Shown: positions 8,868 to 18,097, counted from the stretch's first letter. The stretch is 64,000 nucleotides of DNA from Thioclava sp. SK-1 (GCF_001705665.1 NZ_MDHA01000026.1:95629-159628); one strand, 5' to 3'. Numbers and translations are program-made. The notes: generated by a model not told the origin, from the sequence alone.

Positions 8868-9742
8868 TGAATGACCCCCGCCACCAATGCCCGCGCAAAC
8901 CGTAACGCCGAGGCCATACCGCCATAGGGGTTAGACGGGGAAATCCATGTCACCTGCCCAGATGTCACCTGCGGCAAACGCGACCAGAATATATTCTGCG
9001 ACAAACCTTTTGCGACGCTGGGCGGAACCTCTCCGACGACCAATAATCGTGCGGGGGCAAAATCAAGCAACCGGTCAATCGGCACCGGGGCGTTAAAGCC
9101 GAACTGCGTGTGTTCACGCCAGATATTGCGCAGACCCAAGCGGTCGACCACACCACCGTACAGGCTGTCTGCACCAAAAATCTGCACATGGCGTGCATCG
9201 CCAATCGTTACCACACAAACAGGCGTGGCAGCATAGGATGCGACCTGCGCGGCCAGCTGCGAAAACTCTGCCTCGGTCTGGGTGGCCAGGGCCTGATCTG
9301 CGTCCTGATCCCCGACAGCCCGCGCCAATGCTGTTTGCGCCGCACGCAGCCGCGGCAAAACCGCGGAGCCAGGCACAAAAAGATCGGGCACCAGAACCGG
9401 TGCAATTCGCCCCAACTGCGGCCCGATAAACCCATAGAAATTGGATGATAGCACCAGATCAGGTGCAAGCATTTGCAACGCCTCAAAATTGGGACCACCG
9501 CGCAGGCCCAGATCGGCGCAGCCCGGCGGCACAACACATGCTGTGGTTTTGCGAAACTGAATCAGTTCGGCTATGGCGACGGGCGCATGCCCCAGCGACA
9601 GCGCGGTTTCGGCCATCGCCCAATCCACCGCAACCAGCCGCCTTGACACGCCCGCGCGCACCGATCCCCCGACCATCAAGCCCAGTAAGCCGCTTGTCAA
9701 AGCGCGGCATAATCCACGCCGAGAGATCTGCGCCCGTCCCAT
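8864..9742 (-). CDS. fhuD: Iron-siderophore ABC transporter substrate-binding protein (FhuD type)
   Basis: A 292-residue periplasmic binding protein. The N-terminus (about 1-30) carries SRRGLCRALTSGLLGLMVGG, a twin-arginine-like signal ending at SVRA, as in FhuD homologues. The mature part has the FhuD/TroA helical-backbone pattern: ALSLGHAPVAIAE, LGLRGGPNFEALQMLAPDLVL, and RNIWREHTQFGFNAPVPIDRLL near the C-terminus. It binds ferric siderophore and delivers it to FhuB. It lies two bases after the TonB receptor gene's stop region and overlaps fhuB by four bases, so the four genes are one transcription unit. Confidence 0.9.
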   Translation of the reverse strand: MGRAQISRRGLCRALTSGLLGLMVGGSVRAGVSRRLVAVDWAMAETALSLGHAPVAIAELIQFRKTTACVVPPGCADLGLRGGPNFEALQMLAPDLVLSSNFYGFIGPQLGRIAPVLVPDLFVPGSAVLPRLRAAQTALARAVGDQDADQALATQTEAEFSQLAAQVASYAATPVCVVTIGDARHVQIFGADSLYGGVVDRLGLRNIWREHTQFGFNAPVPIDRLLDFAPARLLVVGEVPPSVAKGLSQNIFWSRLPQVTSGQVTWISPSNPYGGMASALRFARALVAGVIQ

Positions 9743-9744
9743 TG

Positions 9745-11850
9745 TCAGAAATCGTATGTCAGGCTGGCAGCAACCGTGCGGCCATCGCCGTAATAGGTGC
9801 TTTGAAATCCAACAGCCGAAACATAGGCCTTATCTGTCAGATTGCTGATATTCAACCGCGCCGTGGCGCCCATCCAATCATAGCTGACGCCAAGATCGAC
9901 CAATGTCACCGCATCCAGCGTCTGCGAATTGGCATTGTCCGCCCAACGTTCGCCAATATAGCGCAAACCACCACCCAGCGTCAGACCATCAAACATGCCC
10001 TGCGCGATATGATAAGATAACCAAAGGCTTGCACTGTGGTCCGGGGTATTGGACAGCGCATTGCCGGCATTTTCGCCCGAATCGATGCGGCTATCAGCAT
10101 AGGAATAGGCACCGTGCAGCGTCCAGCCCTGTGCCAATTGCGCCACGCCTTCCAATTCCAGCCCGCGCACATTGGCCTGACCCACCTGCACCGTCTCCGA
10201 CACGCCACCAATCATCACATTACTGTTGCGGTTCGTCTCAGTCAGATCATAGATCGCAGCACTGAAGAAGCCGTCAAAACCCGTGGGTTCATATTTCGCA
10301 CCCAGCTCCCATTGTTTGCCTTTGGTGGGTTTCAGCAGCTTACCATTCAACGCGGTATCAGCCTGCGGCGCAAATGAGGTCGCATAGGACAGATAGGACG
10401 ATACGCCACTGTCCCACACATAGCCCAGACCAACACGGCCCGTTGTTTCGCTATCATCGCGGTCCAGATCGGATGTGCTATAATTGGTCACATTCTGCCC
10501 GCGTTGGCGGTTCCAATCATGACGCAGCGCAAGCGATCCGCGCCAATTGCCCAACTCCAGCTCATCCAGAGCATACAGACCAACCTGCGTGACATCGACA
10601 TTCTTATCTGCCGTATACCACGGCGCGCCGATCGTCACATTGCCATAGCTGGGGTTGGCATAGTCAATGCCACTGGCCGTCGACAACCCCGTAAGCGCCG
10701 ATTCAGAGAACCGCCGCGCGTCCAGACCCAGCGTCAGGTTATGTTCTACCGCGCCGGTCTGCATCTGACCTTGCAAACGCGTATCTGTGGTCAGGGACCA
10801 AGTGTCCTCAGACTGCGTTAAATAGCTGCGCGGCACCATCGTGCCCGTGGGGGTGCCCACGCTAAGCGTGCCGTAATCCCAGGTGAATTTTGAAAAACGC
10901 GTGCTGTTGGTCACGCTCCAGCCATTGCCAAAATCATGATCAATGATCACGCCAATATTGGCCATGCTGCGGTCGCTGTCATCGGCGCTGGTGTCGGCAA
11001 AATAGAACCCGCGCAACGCATCATCGGGATATTCCCCGACAAAGCTGTTGGGCACGCCCGTTGGCGCTTTGGGTTCGTCTTTCTGATACGACCCCAGAAC
11101 CTGAACCGTGGTGTTATCCGTGGGTTGATAGGTGGTCGCGATGCCCAGGTAGCCATGCGGATTGTCGAATTCTTCAACCTCCCCCTTGGTATTGGACAGC
11201 TTCCCGGTCAGGCGATAGGCGAATGTATCGGACACCACGCGATTGCCATCGGCAAAAACCGCAGCAGAGCCATTGTTGTCAAAGCTAGTGCCAATTTGCG
11301 TCGACGTATCCACCAAATTCGCGCGTTTTTGCACCAGATTAAGCACGCCTGCCGGCGAGGCCGCGCCAAACAGAACCGAGGCCGGCCCTTTCAGCAGCTC
11401 TGCGCGCTCAACCCCGTAAATTTCAAAGCTAGGCGCGCCATAATCGGGCCGGAAAGAACGCTGCAACCGCAGCCCATCCAGATAGACGTTATTTTGCAGA
11501 TCATAGCCGCGCAGATAGAAACTATCGAAACGCGGATCATTACCATAGTTTTCGGTCACAACACCGGCGGTGTAACCCAATGCCTCGGCGATATTGCTCG
11601 CGCCCTGATCTTCAATCGCATCCCGCGTGATCACCGCGACAGAGCCTTGCTGTTCAAGGATCGGAGTGCCGGTTTTGGTGGCCGCGCTGGTCGTGGCAAC
11701 ATAGCCGGGGGTGGCAGCGGTTGGATCGGCTTGCCCTTCAACGACAATCGGCGCAAGCGCAATATCCTCTTGTGCATGAGCTGCACCGATTTGCAGCGCA
11801 AGCGCGCTGGCGCTCAGCAATAACAAAGGCAATTTTGAGGTTTGTGGCAT
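9745..11850 (-). CDS. TonB-dependent siderophore receptor
   Basis: A 701-residue outer-membrane receptor. A signal peptide (about 1-27, ending AAHAQ) precedes the plug domain with GSVAVITRDAIEDQGASNIAE, the YTAGVVTENYGNDPRFDSFYLRG segment (split here around residues 85-107) and the ERAELLKGPASVLFG box. The 22-strand barrel ends in a terminal aromatic (TYDF), as outer-membrane proteins require. The pattern matches the FhuA/FoxA/FpvA siderophore receptors and not the haem or vitamin B12 ones. GTGAGAG lies before the chosen ATG; a GTG four codons earlier is possible. It heads the transport operon, downstream of the AraC regulator on the same strand. Confidence 0.92.
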   Translation of the reverse strand: MPQTSKLPLLLLSASALALQIGAAHAQEDIALAPIVVEGQADPTAATPGYVATTSAATKTGTPILEQQGSVAVITRDAIEDQGASNIAEALGYTAGVVTENYGNDPRFDSFYLRGYDLQNNVYLDGLRLQRSFRPDYGAPSFEIYGVERAELLKGPASVLFGAASPAGVLNLVQKRANLVDTSTQIGTSFDNNGSAAVFADGNRVVSDTFAYRLTGKLSNTKGEVEEFDNPHGYLGIATTYQPTDNTTVQVLGSYQKDEPKAPTGVPNSFVGEYPDDALRGFYFADTSADDSDRSMANIGVIIDHDFGNGWSVTNSTRFSKFTWDYGTLSVGTPTGTMVPRSYLTQSEDTWSLTTDTRLQGQMQTGAVEHNLTLGLDARRFSESALTGLSTASGIDYANPSYGNVTIGAPWYTADKNVDVTQVGLYALDELELGNWRGSLALRHDWNRQRGQNVTNYSTSDLDRDDSETTGRVGLGYVWDSGVSSYLSYATSFAPQADTALNGKLLKPTKGKQWELGAKYEPTGFDGFFSAAIYDLTETNRNSNVMIGGVSETVQVGQANVRGLELEGVAQLAQGWTLHGAYSYADSRIDSGENAGNALSNTPDHSASLWLSYHIAQGMFDGLTLGGGLRYIGERWADNANSQTLDAVTLVDLGVSYDWMGATARLNISNLTDKAYVSAVGFQSTYYGDGRTVAASLTYDF

Positions 11851-11902
11851 GACAGCTCTCACAAGAAATTAGATCGATGGACGGATTTCCCGAGCGTTTA
11901 GA

Positions 11903-11925
11903 TCAAGAATTCACTCACGTCTTGA
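11903..11925. promoter_or_regulatory. Inverted repeat upstream of the TonB receptor gene
   Basis: TCAAGA (11903-11908) and TCTTGA (11920-11925) form an inverted repeat with an 11-bp spacer, about 53-75 bp before the receptor ATG. It lies in the 101-bp gap after the AraC-type regulator gene, where the operon promoter must be. It may be a binding site for that regulator or for an iron regulator; no perfect Fur, RirA or Irr box was recognised. Confidence 0.3.
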
Positions 11926-11951
11926 ACCAGACCACCGCACCTGCAACAATT

Positions 11952-12833
11952 TCACCGCATCCGCCGACGCCATTGTGAAGGCGGCTGACCAAACCGCGCC
12001 CGAAACATGCGCGACAAATGCGCCTGATCGGCAAAACCCGTGGCATAGGCAATATCGGCCAGATGCATCGATGGGTCGGTCATCAGATCGCGCGCTGCCT
12101 GTAGGCGCATCTGCGCGACATATCGTAGGGGCGTTTCGTCAAAGCTGGTTTTGAATGCGCGCGCGAACCAACTTTCCGACAGGCCGACAGCCTGCGCCAT
12201 CTGCGCAACCGTGATCGGCTGCCCCAAATGCAAATGCAAAAATTCGATCAATGCTGCACGATGGGACGCGGTCAGCCCGCCCTTTGGCAGATCACCGCCT
12301 TGCGCATCCGCCTTCGGGCCCAGCACGTCGCCCAACAATGCGGTCAATAAGCCGTCCAGCATCAGATCAGTGCGGGAGGGGGCTTCAACCTCGGCTGCGG
12401 CCATTCGCGCCAAGGTCAAAAGCTGTGACCGCTCCGCAATAAGATGGGTGTCATGGCTGGCCGTCGACAGTTGGGACAACCGCTGCCCCAATGCGCCGCG
12501 TTCCAAATGGAAATCAATATGGCTTAGGGTTGCGGGGCGGTCCAGTCGGCTCCACAATGGCACACCTGCCGGGATGAATAGCGCACGCGGGCGCTCCAAC
12601 CGTGCCTGATCTGTCTTGACTTGAAGCTGAGGCGGTTCCGCATCTAAAAAGACCACCAATCGCGGATCGGGAGAGACATAAAACCCGCCGCCCCCCTGTT
12701 CGCCGGCGACATGCCAGACATCGGCCACAACCCCTGTCAGCCGCCGGAATGCCAGCGGTTGCAACGTCCGAAAACGCGACACTTCGGCCCGCATCTGCGG
12801 ACGAAATGATGGTGTGGTATACGCGAAGGCCAT
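11952..12833 (-). CDS. AraC-family transcriptional regulator of the siderophore locus
   Basis: A 293-residue AraC-type regulator. The N-terminal cupin-like sensing domain (about 1-180) includes SPDPRLVVFLDAEPPQLQVK. The C-terminal double helix-turn-helix (about 195-293) has ITVAQMAQAVGLSESWFARAFK and MHLADIAYATGFADQAHLSRMFRA, in the family order. AraC regulators next to TonB siderophore receptors (PchR, YbtA, AlcR) activate uptake when the cognate ferric siderophore is present; this is likely here by position, not shown by sequence. The start ATG at 12833 was preferred to one 11 codons earlier because AAAGA lies upstream and the fold starts after it. Confidence 0.9.
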   Translation of the reverse strand: MAFAYTTPSFRPQMRAEVSRFRTLQPLAFRRLTGVVADVWHVAGEQGGGGFYVSPDPRLVVFLDAEPPQLQVKTDQARLERPRALFIPAGVPLWSRLDRPATLSHIDFHLERGALGQRLSQLSTASHDTHLIAERSQLLTLARMAAAEVEAPSRTDLMLDGLLTALLGDVLGPKADAQGGDLPKGGLTASHRAALIEFLHLHLGQPITVAQMAQAVGLSESWFARAFKTSFDETPLRYVAQMRLQAARDLMTDPSMHLADIAYATGFADQAHLSRMFRARFGQPPSQWRRRMR

Positions 12834-12977
12834 AGCGCGGTCTTTCAAATATAAGCGGATCGCCAATACCTGACTAAAAAGATAAGAAAATTCAACTCGT
12901 CTAATTCGATAGGTGTGCGACCTGCGTCACACCCCATACAGGGCCGCAATCGCGACGGCAGCTACCTCCCTGAAATC

Positions 12978-15344
12978 TCAGGCCACTTTGGCGCGTGATG
13001 CCTGCGCACTGTCAATCTGAAAGATCGCCACTTCAGCCACCAAAGAAGACGTTTCACTGCGCAATGTCGCAATCGCTGCATTGGTTTCTTCGAACATGGC
13101 AGCATTTTGCTGTGTGCTGCGGTCCAATTCATTCGTGGCTTTAGCTATTTCGCTGATGCCGACCTCGGTCTCTTTGGCAGCATTTGCGATCTGTTCGATC
13201 CGTTCAAATACTTTGCGAATGCCGCTGACGATCTCGGACAAGGCGGTGCCTGAAGCATTGACCATCCCGACGCCGCGGCCAACGTTTTCGCCCGATGTCG
13301 TAATCATCTCTGAGATTTCGCGCGATGCCTCTGACGAGCGCTGCGCTAAAGCCCGCACTTCGGATGCCACAACGGCAAAGCCCCGCCCCGCCTCGCCTGC
13401 GCGGGCGGCTTCAACCCCCGCGTTCAATGCCAGAAGATTGGTTTGAAAGGCAATGTCGTCGATGACTTGTAATACCCGCTCAATACGTTCCGACGAGGCC
13501 TGAATGGCCTCCATCGCGGTGATGGCGTCTTGCACCACCTGATGACCATGTTCGGCGCATTGCGTGATATCTTTGACCGTCACGCGGGCCTCACCACTGG
13601 AATTGGACACCGATGCCACGCTGCCCGACATCTGCTCCAAGGCTGATGCAGTCTGTTCCAACATGGCCGCATTCTGTTCGGATCTGCGGGCAAGGTCACC
13701 GGCAGCATCGCCGATCTCTCCGGTAGAGTTTTCGATCATTTGCGCCGATTGGTTAATCCCGTTCACCGCCCGTGCCAAAGCTTCACTGGCCCGATTGGCC
13801 GCATGGCACATTTCTGCAAAGATCCCATCGAATTCATCTGATAGGCGATAGGTCAAATCGCCGTCAGCCAGATGTTGCAACCCCCGCTGCACCGCAGACA
13901 ATGCTTGATCGGTCGTATCACTGATCTGGTTCATGCCTTGGCAAATATCCGCAAAGACACCGATTTTCCCTGCCATATTGATGCGGTGAGTGAAATCACC
14001 ACGCGCGCAGCTGGCGACGACACGATTGATTTCACCGATGACCGCCAATTCCGCCTGTCGCGCCTTTCTTTCCTCTTCGGTCACGCGCGCCTGCTGCGCG
14101 GCCCGCTCGTCGCGCAAGGCCTGTTTGCGATCTGCGTCTTCTTGCATACGCCGCATCTTATCTGCCGCCGCTTTGGCCTCTTGTTCTTGTGCGACAAGGA
14201 TACTGGCGCGGAAATGCTCTAACGCAGTGCTGACATCAAGCATCTCTTGCAATGAGGAATTTGGAATAACGACATCCAACTGACCGCCCGACATTTTATC
14301 GGCCGCCATGATCACCCCGCGTACATCATGTGACACGCGCTGGATTGCGCGGCGCCCCAGTATCAATGTTACAAACAACCCGGCTACAGACACAAACGCC
14401 GCCAACAGCACCAAATTGCGCGCCCCGGCACGAATGGCATTGGCGCGAGCGATAATATGGTCCGCCAGGCGGTTTTCCATCTGTTTCATCTGCGTGATGC
14501 GTTCTGAAGCGGCGGCGAAAAATTCCGGACCCGTAACACCCTCCAGTGACCCGGTTTGCGGAAAGGCCAAAGCCACATCGCGCATAGTCTGCAATGTCTT
14601 GGTGGCCTCTGCATTGTCAATCTGCGCCAGCCAGCCCAGCTGTTCGTCATCGGCATATCTGCGGAAAAAGGTAAACCCAAGCTCTTGCTGCGCAATCAAT
14701 TTATCAAGCACCATTAACCGCGCCACATCAAAGCCACCAACAGCAAACCCGCCCGACCCGACCGCGCGTTCGATGCCAGCACGTTCCTTCGCCGCCAAAA
14801 AGGATGAAAACCCCGAAACAGCCGATGCGATCTCGGCCTGGGCGCTTTGGGCGCCAATATTTCCAATGATGCTCAACGCTTGCGCGTTCAATCCGGTGTA
14901 ATATTCAACCGCATCCTTTGGCGAAATCGTTTGCGCATCTACTTGTATACGCAAGGCCGGGCGGCGCGACAAATCCTGCTGCATCTGAGCCAGGACCGTA
15001 CCGACCTTATCGCTGATATCGCGCTGGGCGGTGGTGTCGAGCACCGTGCGAAGCTGTGCGCTGCGCTCATCGGTTTTGTCACGCTGTGCCGCCAGCTCTG
15101 GCCCGAATTGTGCCCCCCTGGAGTTTAAAAACAAGCTGGTCGCGCCGCGTTCGCGCTGTTGTTCATGTACCAGATTGCTAAGCGCGGCCACGACAACCAT
15201 TTGCCGCGACACCCGCGACGCATCCGACCATATACGCCAGTTTTCAACGATCAGCATACCGCCTGTGATCATAATGACCCCCAACGGGATCGCCAGCACC
15301 GCCCAGATTGTGGCCCCAAGGCTCCGGGATTTCACAGCCGTCAT
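12978..15344 (-). CDS. Methyl-accepting chemotaxis protein with NIT-like periplasmic sensor
   Basis: A 788-residue chemoreceptor. A transmembrane helix at about 12-30 is followed by a large periplasmic helical domain with HEQQRERGATSLFLN (about 55-70) and AAKERAGIERAVGSGGF, features of the NIT (nitrate/nitrite-sensing type) fold. A second transmembrane helix lies at about 300-325, then HAMP segments and a coiled-coil linker. The signalling tip reads DIAFQTNLLALNAGVEAARA, with FAVVASEVRALAQRSSEAS after it, diagnostic for MCPs that talk to CheA/CheW. NIT domains sense small molecules, but the ligand cannot be read off. It stands alone, with 200 bp of non-coding sequence upstream. Confidence 0.93.
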   Translation of the reverse strand: MTAVKSRSLGATIWAVLAIPLGVIMITGGMLIVENWRIWSDASRVSRQMVVVAALSNLVHEQQRERGATSLFLNSRGAQFGPELAAQRDKTDERSAQLRTVLDTTAQRDISDKVGTVLAQMQQDLSRRPALRIQVDAQTISPKDAVEYYTGLNAQALSIIGNIGAQSAQAEIASAVSGFSSFLAAKERAGIERAVGSGGFAVGGFDVARLMVLDKLIAQQELGFTFFRRYADDEQLGWLAQIDNAEATKTLQTMRDVALAFPQTGSLEGVTGPEFFAAASERITQMKQMENRLADHIIARANAIRAGARNLVLLAAFVSVAGLFVTLILGRRAIQRVSHDVRGVIMAADKMSGGQLDVVIPNSSLQEMLDVSTALEHFRASILVAQEQEAKAAADKMRRMQEDADRKQALRDERAAQQARVTEEERKARQAELAVIGEINRVVASCARGDFTHRINMAGKIGVFADICQGMNQISDTTDQALSAVQRGLQHLADGDLTYRLSDEFDGIFAEMCHAANRASEALARAVNGINQSAQMIENSTGEIGDAAGDLARRSEQNAAMLEQTASALEQMSGSVASVSNSSGEARVTVKDITQCAEHGHQVVQDAITAMEAIQASSERIERVLQVIDDIAFQTNLLALNAGVEAARAGEAGRGFAVVASEVRALAQRSSEASREISEMITTSGENVGRGVGMVNASGTALSEIVSGIRKVFERIEQIANAAKETEVGISEIAKATNELDRSTQQNAAMFEETNAAIATLRSETSSLVAEVAIFQIDSAQASRAKVA

Positions 15345-15489
15345 TCACATATCCAATTTTGTGATCCGCTTTCACATTGGCCTACACCCATTCGGGTTAA
15401 CGCAACCTGTGCATTTTTTTGCGAGCGACACCAGCAACCTTGGATTGAAAAATATTCCTATTAAATTGCAATGGGTAAGATATTGATGA

Positions 15490-15506
15490 CGGGCCAATTT
15501 GGCCCG
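15490..15506. terminator. Short hairpin after the amidase gene
   Basis: CGGGCCAA and TTGGCCCG are 8-bp arms one base apart, about 43 bp past the amidase stop (which reads leftwards). There is no T-run, so this is only a possible terminator or the end signal of the amidase transcript. The rest of the 204-bp gap to the MCP start (15345-15548) shows only AT-rich promoter-like sequence for the MCP. Confidence 0.3.
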
Positions 15507-15548
15507 CCAAATACTGCGTAAAATTGAAACAAAACCCCGACTCGTGGC

Positions 15549-16961
15549 CTATTTCGGGAAGGCCATCGGCCAAGGGCGCATTTTGGGCCGCAGCTGTTCA
15601 TACAGCTTAGCGACCTGCAATACGCCCAGATCATCAAACCGACGACCTGCAATCTGCAAGCCCATTGGCACGCCATTGCTGTCATATCCGCAGCAAACCG
15701 TGACGGCGGGTTGCTCGCTTAGGTTATAGGGTAAGGTGAAGCCGATCTGATCCATCGCGCGGTTCACATCATTAGTTACATAACCCCATTGCGCCGGAAA
15801 GCTGGTATTGGCGGCCACCGGCGATATCATGAAATCATAGCTATGGGTGGCTGCAACTGTGCGCGCGCGGATCTCAAGCGAGGCGGTGTAATCGGCAAAG
15901 CCTTGCATGGCAGTCCACTCCCGTGCCGGGGCGACCCATTCCATGAACAATGGCAGGACTTTTTCGCGCTGATCAGGCCGAAGTGCCGCGACATCTTGGG
16001 CGCCACGAATACGCCAAAAACGATCCAGCGCGTGCAATAGCTCATCGCTCATCCATGGGTCGACATATTCAACAACCGCCCCGGCGGCTTCGAACAATTT
16101 CGCGGCGGCTTGCACCGGGGCGATCACCTGCGGATCAAGATCCATACCGCAGCCTGCGTCCAACTGCAGCCCAATCACCTTGCCCGTCAGATCAATGTCC
16201 AAATCCGTCCATTGGATTGCATTGGCCGGCAGGTTCATATGGTCGCGCCCTGTCGGGTCTGGGCGCGACAACACACCCATCATCATCGCGCAATCCGCTA
16301 CCGTGCGGGTCATCGGCCCCGCCGCGCGCCCCATATAGGGCGGTGCAATCGGCACTCGGCCAAGCGACGGCTTCAATCCCACAAGCCCGTTCCATGCCGC
16401 CGGGAACCTGACGGAACCGCCGATATCGGTGCCCACATGCAGCGGCCCGTAGCCCGCCGCACCGCCCGCCCCTGCCCCCGCGCTGGAGCCGCCGGGGTTC
16501 ATCGCCGTATTCCACGCGTTGCGTGTCAGCGGGTGAAAAGAGGATAGACCCGACGACATCGCACCATATTCAGGCATGGTGGTTTTCGCGGTAATGATCG
16601 CCCCAGCCTCCCGCAGGCGCGCAGCCGGTGGCCCATCTTCTGTGGCCGGCACCAGATCCGTCGCGGCCGTTCCCAAAGGCACTGGCGTGCCTTTGGTGGC
16701 GATATTTTCCTTAATCGTCGCCGGCACACCATCCATACAGATCCCGCCTTGCGCAATTTGCGTGCCTTTCAGCCAGCGCGCCTCTGACTGTTGCGCCGCG
16801 GCAAGCGCCGCTTCGGGGTCAAACGCATAGGTCGCGTGCAGCGTAGGTTCGCCCCGCTCAATCTGGGCGATGACCGCCTGCGTTACCTCTACCGGGGACA
16901 AGTCCTTTGCCCGATAGGCCGCCACCAGTTGCGTCGCCGAGAGTTCATGCAAAGCCGTCAT
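15549..16961 (-). CDS. Amidase (amidase signature family)
   Basis: A 470-residue amidase-signature hydrolase. The Ser-cisSer-Lys triad is visible: lysine in GVPATIKENIAT (about 80-91), cis-serine in MNPGGSSAGAGAGG (about 155-168), and the nucleophile in VGTDIGGSVRFPAAW (about 178-192). These enzymes hydrolyse C-N bonds of amides or acyl-amino compounds in the cytoplasm; substrate is unknown. GAAGGA lies 8 bases before the ATG at 16961, so the frame's first five codons are dropped. It is divergent from the IclR regulator gene, whose product probably controls it and the transporter operon beyond. Confidence 0.92.
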   Translation of the reverse strand: MTALHELSATQLVAAYRAKDLSPVEVTQAVIAQIERGEPTLHATYAFDPEAALAAAQQSEARWLKGTQIAQGGICMDGVPATIKENIATKGTPVPLGTAATDLVPATEDGPPAARLREAGAIITAKTTMPEYGAMSSGLSSFHPLTRNAWNTAMNPGGSSAGAGAGGAAGYGPLHVGTDIGGSVRFPAAWNGLVGLKPSLGRVPIAPPYMGRAAGPMTRTVADCAMMMGVLSRPDPTGRDHMNLPANAIQWTDLDIDLTGKVIGLQLDAGCGMDLDPQVIAPVQAAAKLFEAAGAVVEYVDPWMSDELLHALDRFWRIRGAQDVAALRPDQREKVLPLFMEWVAPAREWTAMQGFADYTASLEIRARTVAATHSYDFMISPVAANTSFPAQWGYVTNDVNRAMDQIGFTLPYNLSEQPAVTVCCGYDSNGVPMGLQIAGRRFDDLGVLQVAKLYEQLRPKMRPWPMAFPK

Positions 16962-17048
16962 GCGATATCCTTCCAAATAAGCGGGCTAGGCCGGTTGTTC
17001 ACGCACGACACAGGGCCAATCAGACTGAGTCGCCACGCATCGTATGTA

Positions 17049-17078
17049 TTGATTAATGATACAGTTATAGTGTATGAT
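17049..17078 (+). promoter_or_regulatory. Promoter candidate for the IclR regulator, overlapping an inverted repeat
   Basis: In the AT-rich 237-bp gap between the divergent amidase and IclR genes, TTGATT (17049-17054) and TATGAT (17073-17078) are spaced 18 bp, a reasonable sigma-70 promoter pointing to the regulator. An inverted repeat with arms TGTAT (17045-17049) and ATACA (17059-17063) overlaps the -35 element, which could be an autoregulatory IclR operator. The remainder of the gap shows no coding potential. Confidence 0.4.
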
Positions 17079-17198
17079 GATCATTGAAATTCATCAAACG
17101 ATCTGCACAACCCATAATCAACTGCCCAGCCTCAACAGCCAATTTCCGCTATGACCGCTGAATTTTCAGGCAAAGCGTGAACGCCAAAGGACCGAAAT

Positions 17199-18005
17199 TT
17201 GAGCAATTATTTTGATCGCCACGCCCTGTCACAGCCCGACCCTGATGCCGCCCCTGATCCGCTGTTCGTGCGTGCTGCCGCCCGCGCAATGCAGGTGATG
17301 TCGGCCTTTCATGATGTCGACCGCCCGCTTAGCCTGGGCGATATTGCTGCGATCACCGGGCTGGACCGGTCCACCACACAGCGAATTGTGCATACGCTGC
17401 GAAAGCTGGGATATATCAAACGCGACCGACATGACCGCGGATTTGTGCCCGGTGTCCGGCTGTATGATCACATTTTTGACGCGATGCGTATGGACCCTTT
17501 GATCCAGGCTGCAGTGCCCTTGTTATTGGATCTGCGCAGCCGGGTAGAAGAGCGAGTTGATCTGTCCCTTGTCGATGATACACGCTTGATTTACGCGACA
17601 CGCCTACAGCCTAAGCGTGAAGTTTTGCACGCAATGTTGGTTGGCCTGAGCGTGCCGATGTCATGCACCTCATCTGGTTGGGCCGTGTTGGCGCATCTGC
17701 CCGAAGACGATGCCCGTGACATCTTGCGCCGGTCGGAAAAACGCGCCTTCACCGCGAAGACTTTGCTAGAAGAGGACGCGATTATGGAGCGCGTCGCCCA
17801 AGCCCGCTCGCAAGGTTATATCATCGCCACTGAACAGCTGCTTCCGGGTGAAATTGGCATCGCCGCCGCCGTTGTTAATGCGCAGGGCACCCCCGTGGGG
17901 GCGGTGACCATCACTGCGATCCTTTCCGATTGGACAGAGACGAATTTTGAACACGCGATGGGTCCCGCGCTGATGCAGACCGTGCGTGCGTTGAGCCGGC
18001 GCTAA
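17199..18005 (+). CDS. IclR-family transcriptional regulator
   Basis: A 268-residue IclR-type regulator: winged helix-turn-helix (about 25-85; RPLSLGDIAAITGLDRSTTQ, RIVHTLRKLGYI) and a C-terminal effector-binding domain (about 95-268) with ALLVGLSVPMSC-like and QGYIIATEQLLPGEIGIAAA segments. Start is a TTG; AAGGA lies 8 bases upstream and no ATG is better placed. It stands between the divergent amidase gene and the downstream peptide ABC transporter operon, so these are its most likely targets. The effector is probably a transported or hydrolysed amide or peptide product (inference). Confidence 0.9.
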   Translation: MSNYFDRHALSQPDPDAAPDPLFVRAAARAMQVMSAFHDVDRPLSLGDIAAITGLDRSTTQRIVHTLRKLGYIKRDRHDRGFVPGVRLYDHIFDAMRMDPLIQAAVPLLLDLRSRVEERVDLSLVDDTRLIYATRLQPKREVLHAMLVGLSVPMSCTSSGWAVLAHLPEDDARDILRRSEKRAFTAKTLLEEDAIMERVAQARSQGYIIATEQLLPGEIGIAAAVVNAQGTPVGAVTITAILSDWTETNFEHAMGPALMQTVRALSRR

Positions 18006-18052
18006 GGAAGACTTGCCCCAAGGGAACCCTCTTGCGCCTCTGGTTTGACCGC

Positions 18053-18070
18053 TAATATGCAAAAATATTA
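18053..18070. promoter_or_regulatory. AT-rich inverted repeat upstream of the peptide transporter operon
   Basis: TAATAT (18053-18058) and ATATTA (18065-18070) flank a GCAAAA hexamer, giving a perfect 6-bp inverted repeat in the 202-bp gap between the IclR gene and the binding-protein gene. TTGACC (18045-18050) just before it could serve as a -35 element, but no good -10 follows at the right spacing. Candidate operator or promoter element only. Confidence 0.35.
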
Positions 18071-18085
18071 CCCACTTTGTAAACA

Positions 18086-18097
18086 TGTCGACAATTT
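18086..18097. promoter_or_regulatory. TGTCGACA palindrome, copy upstream of the ABC operon
   Basis: TGTCGACAATTT contains the perfect 8-bp palindrome TGTCGACA. Its reverse complement AAATTGTCGACA recurs exactly at 27818-27829, upstream of the aminotransferase gene at the other end of the same catabolic locus. The match of 12 bases in two non-coding regions suggests a shared operator. It is 110 bp before the binding-protein start. Confidence 0.45.

Noticed and set aside
7000..8905. Long plus-strand frames antisense to the fused permease
   Set aside because: They lie fully inside fhuB, and are rich in Pro, Ala and Arg, as expected for the shadow of a GC-rich membrane-protein gene.
12834..12977. 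Iron-regulator box upstream of the AraC gene
   Set aside because: AT-rich sequence is present but no clear Fur, RirA or Irr palindrome could be found.
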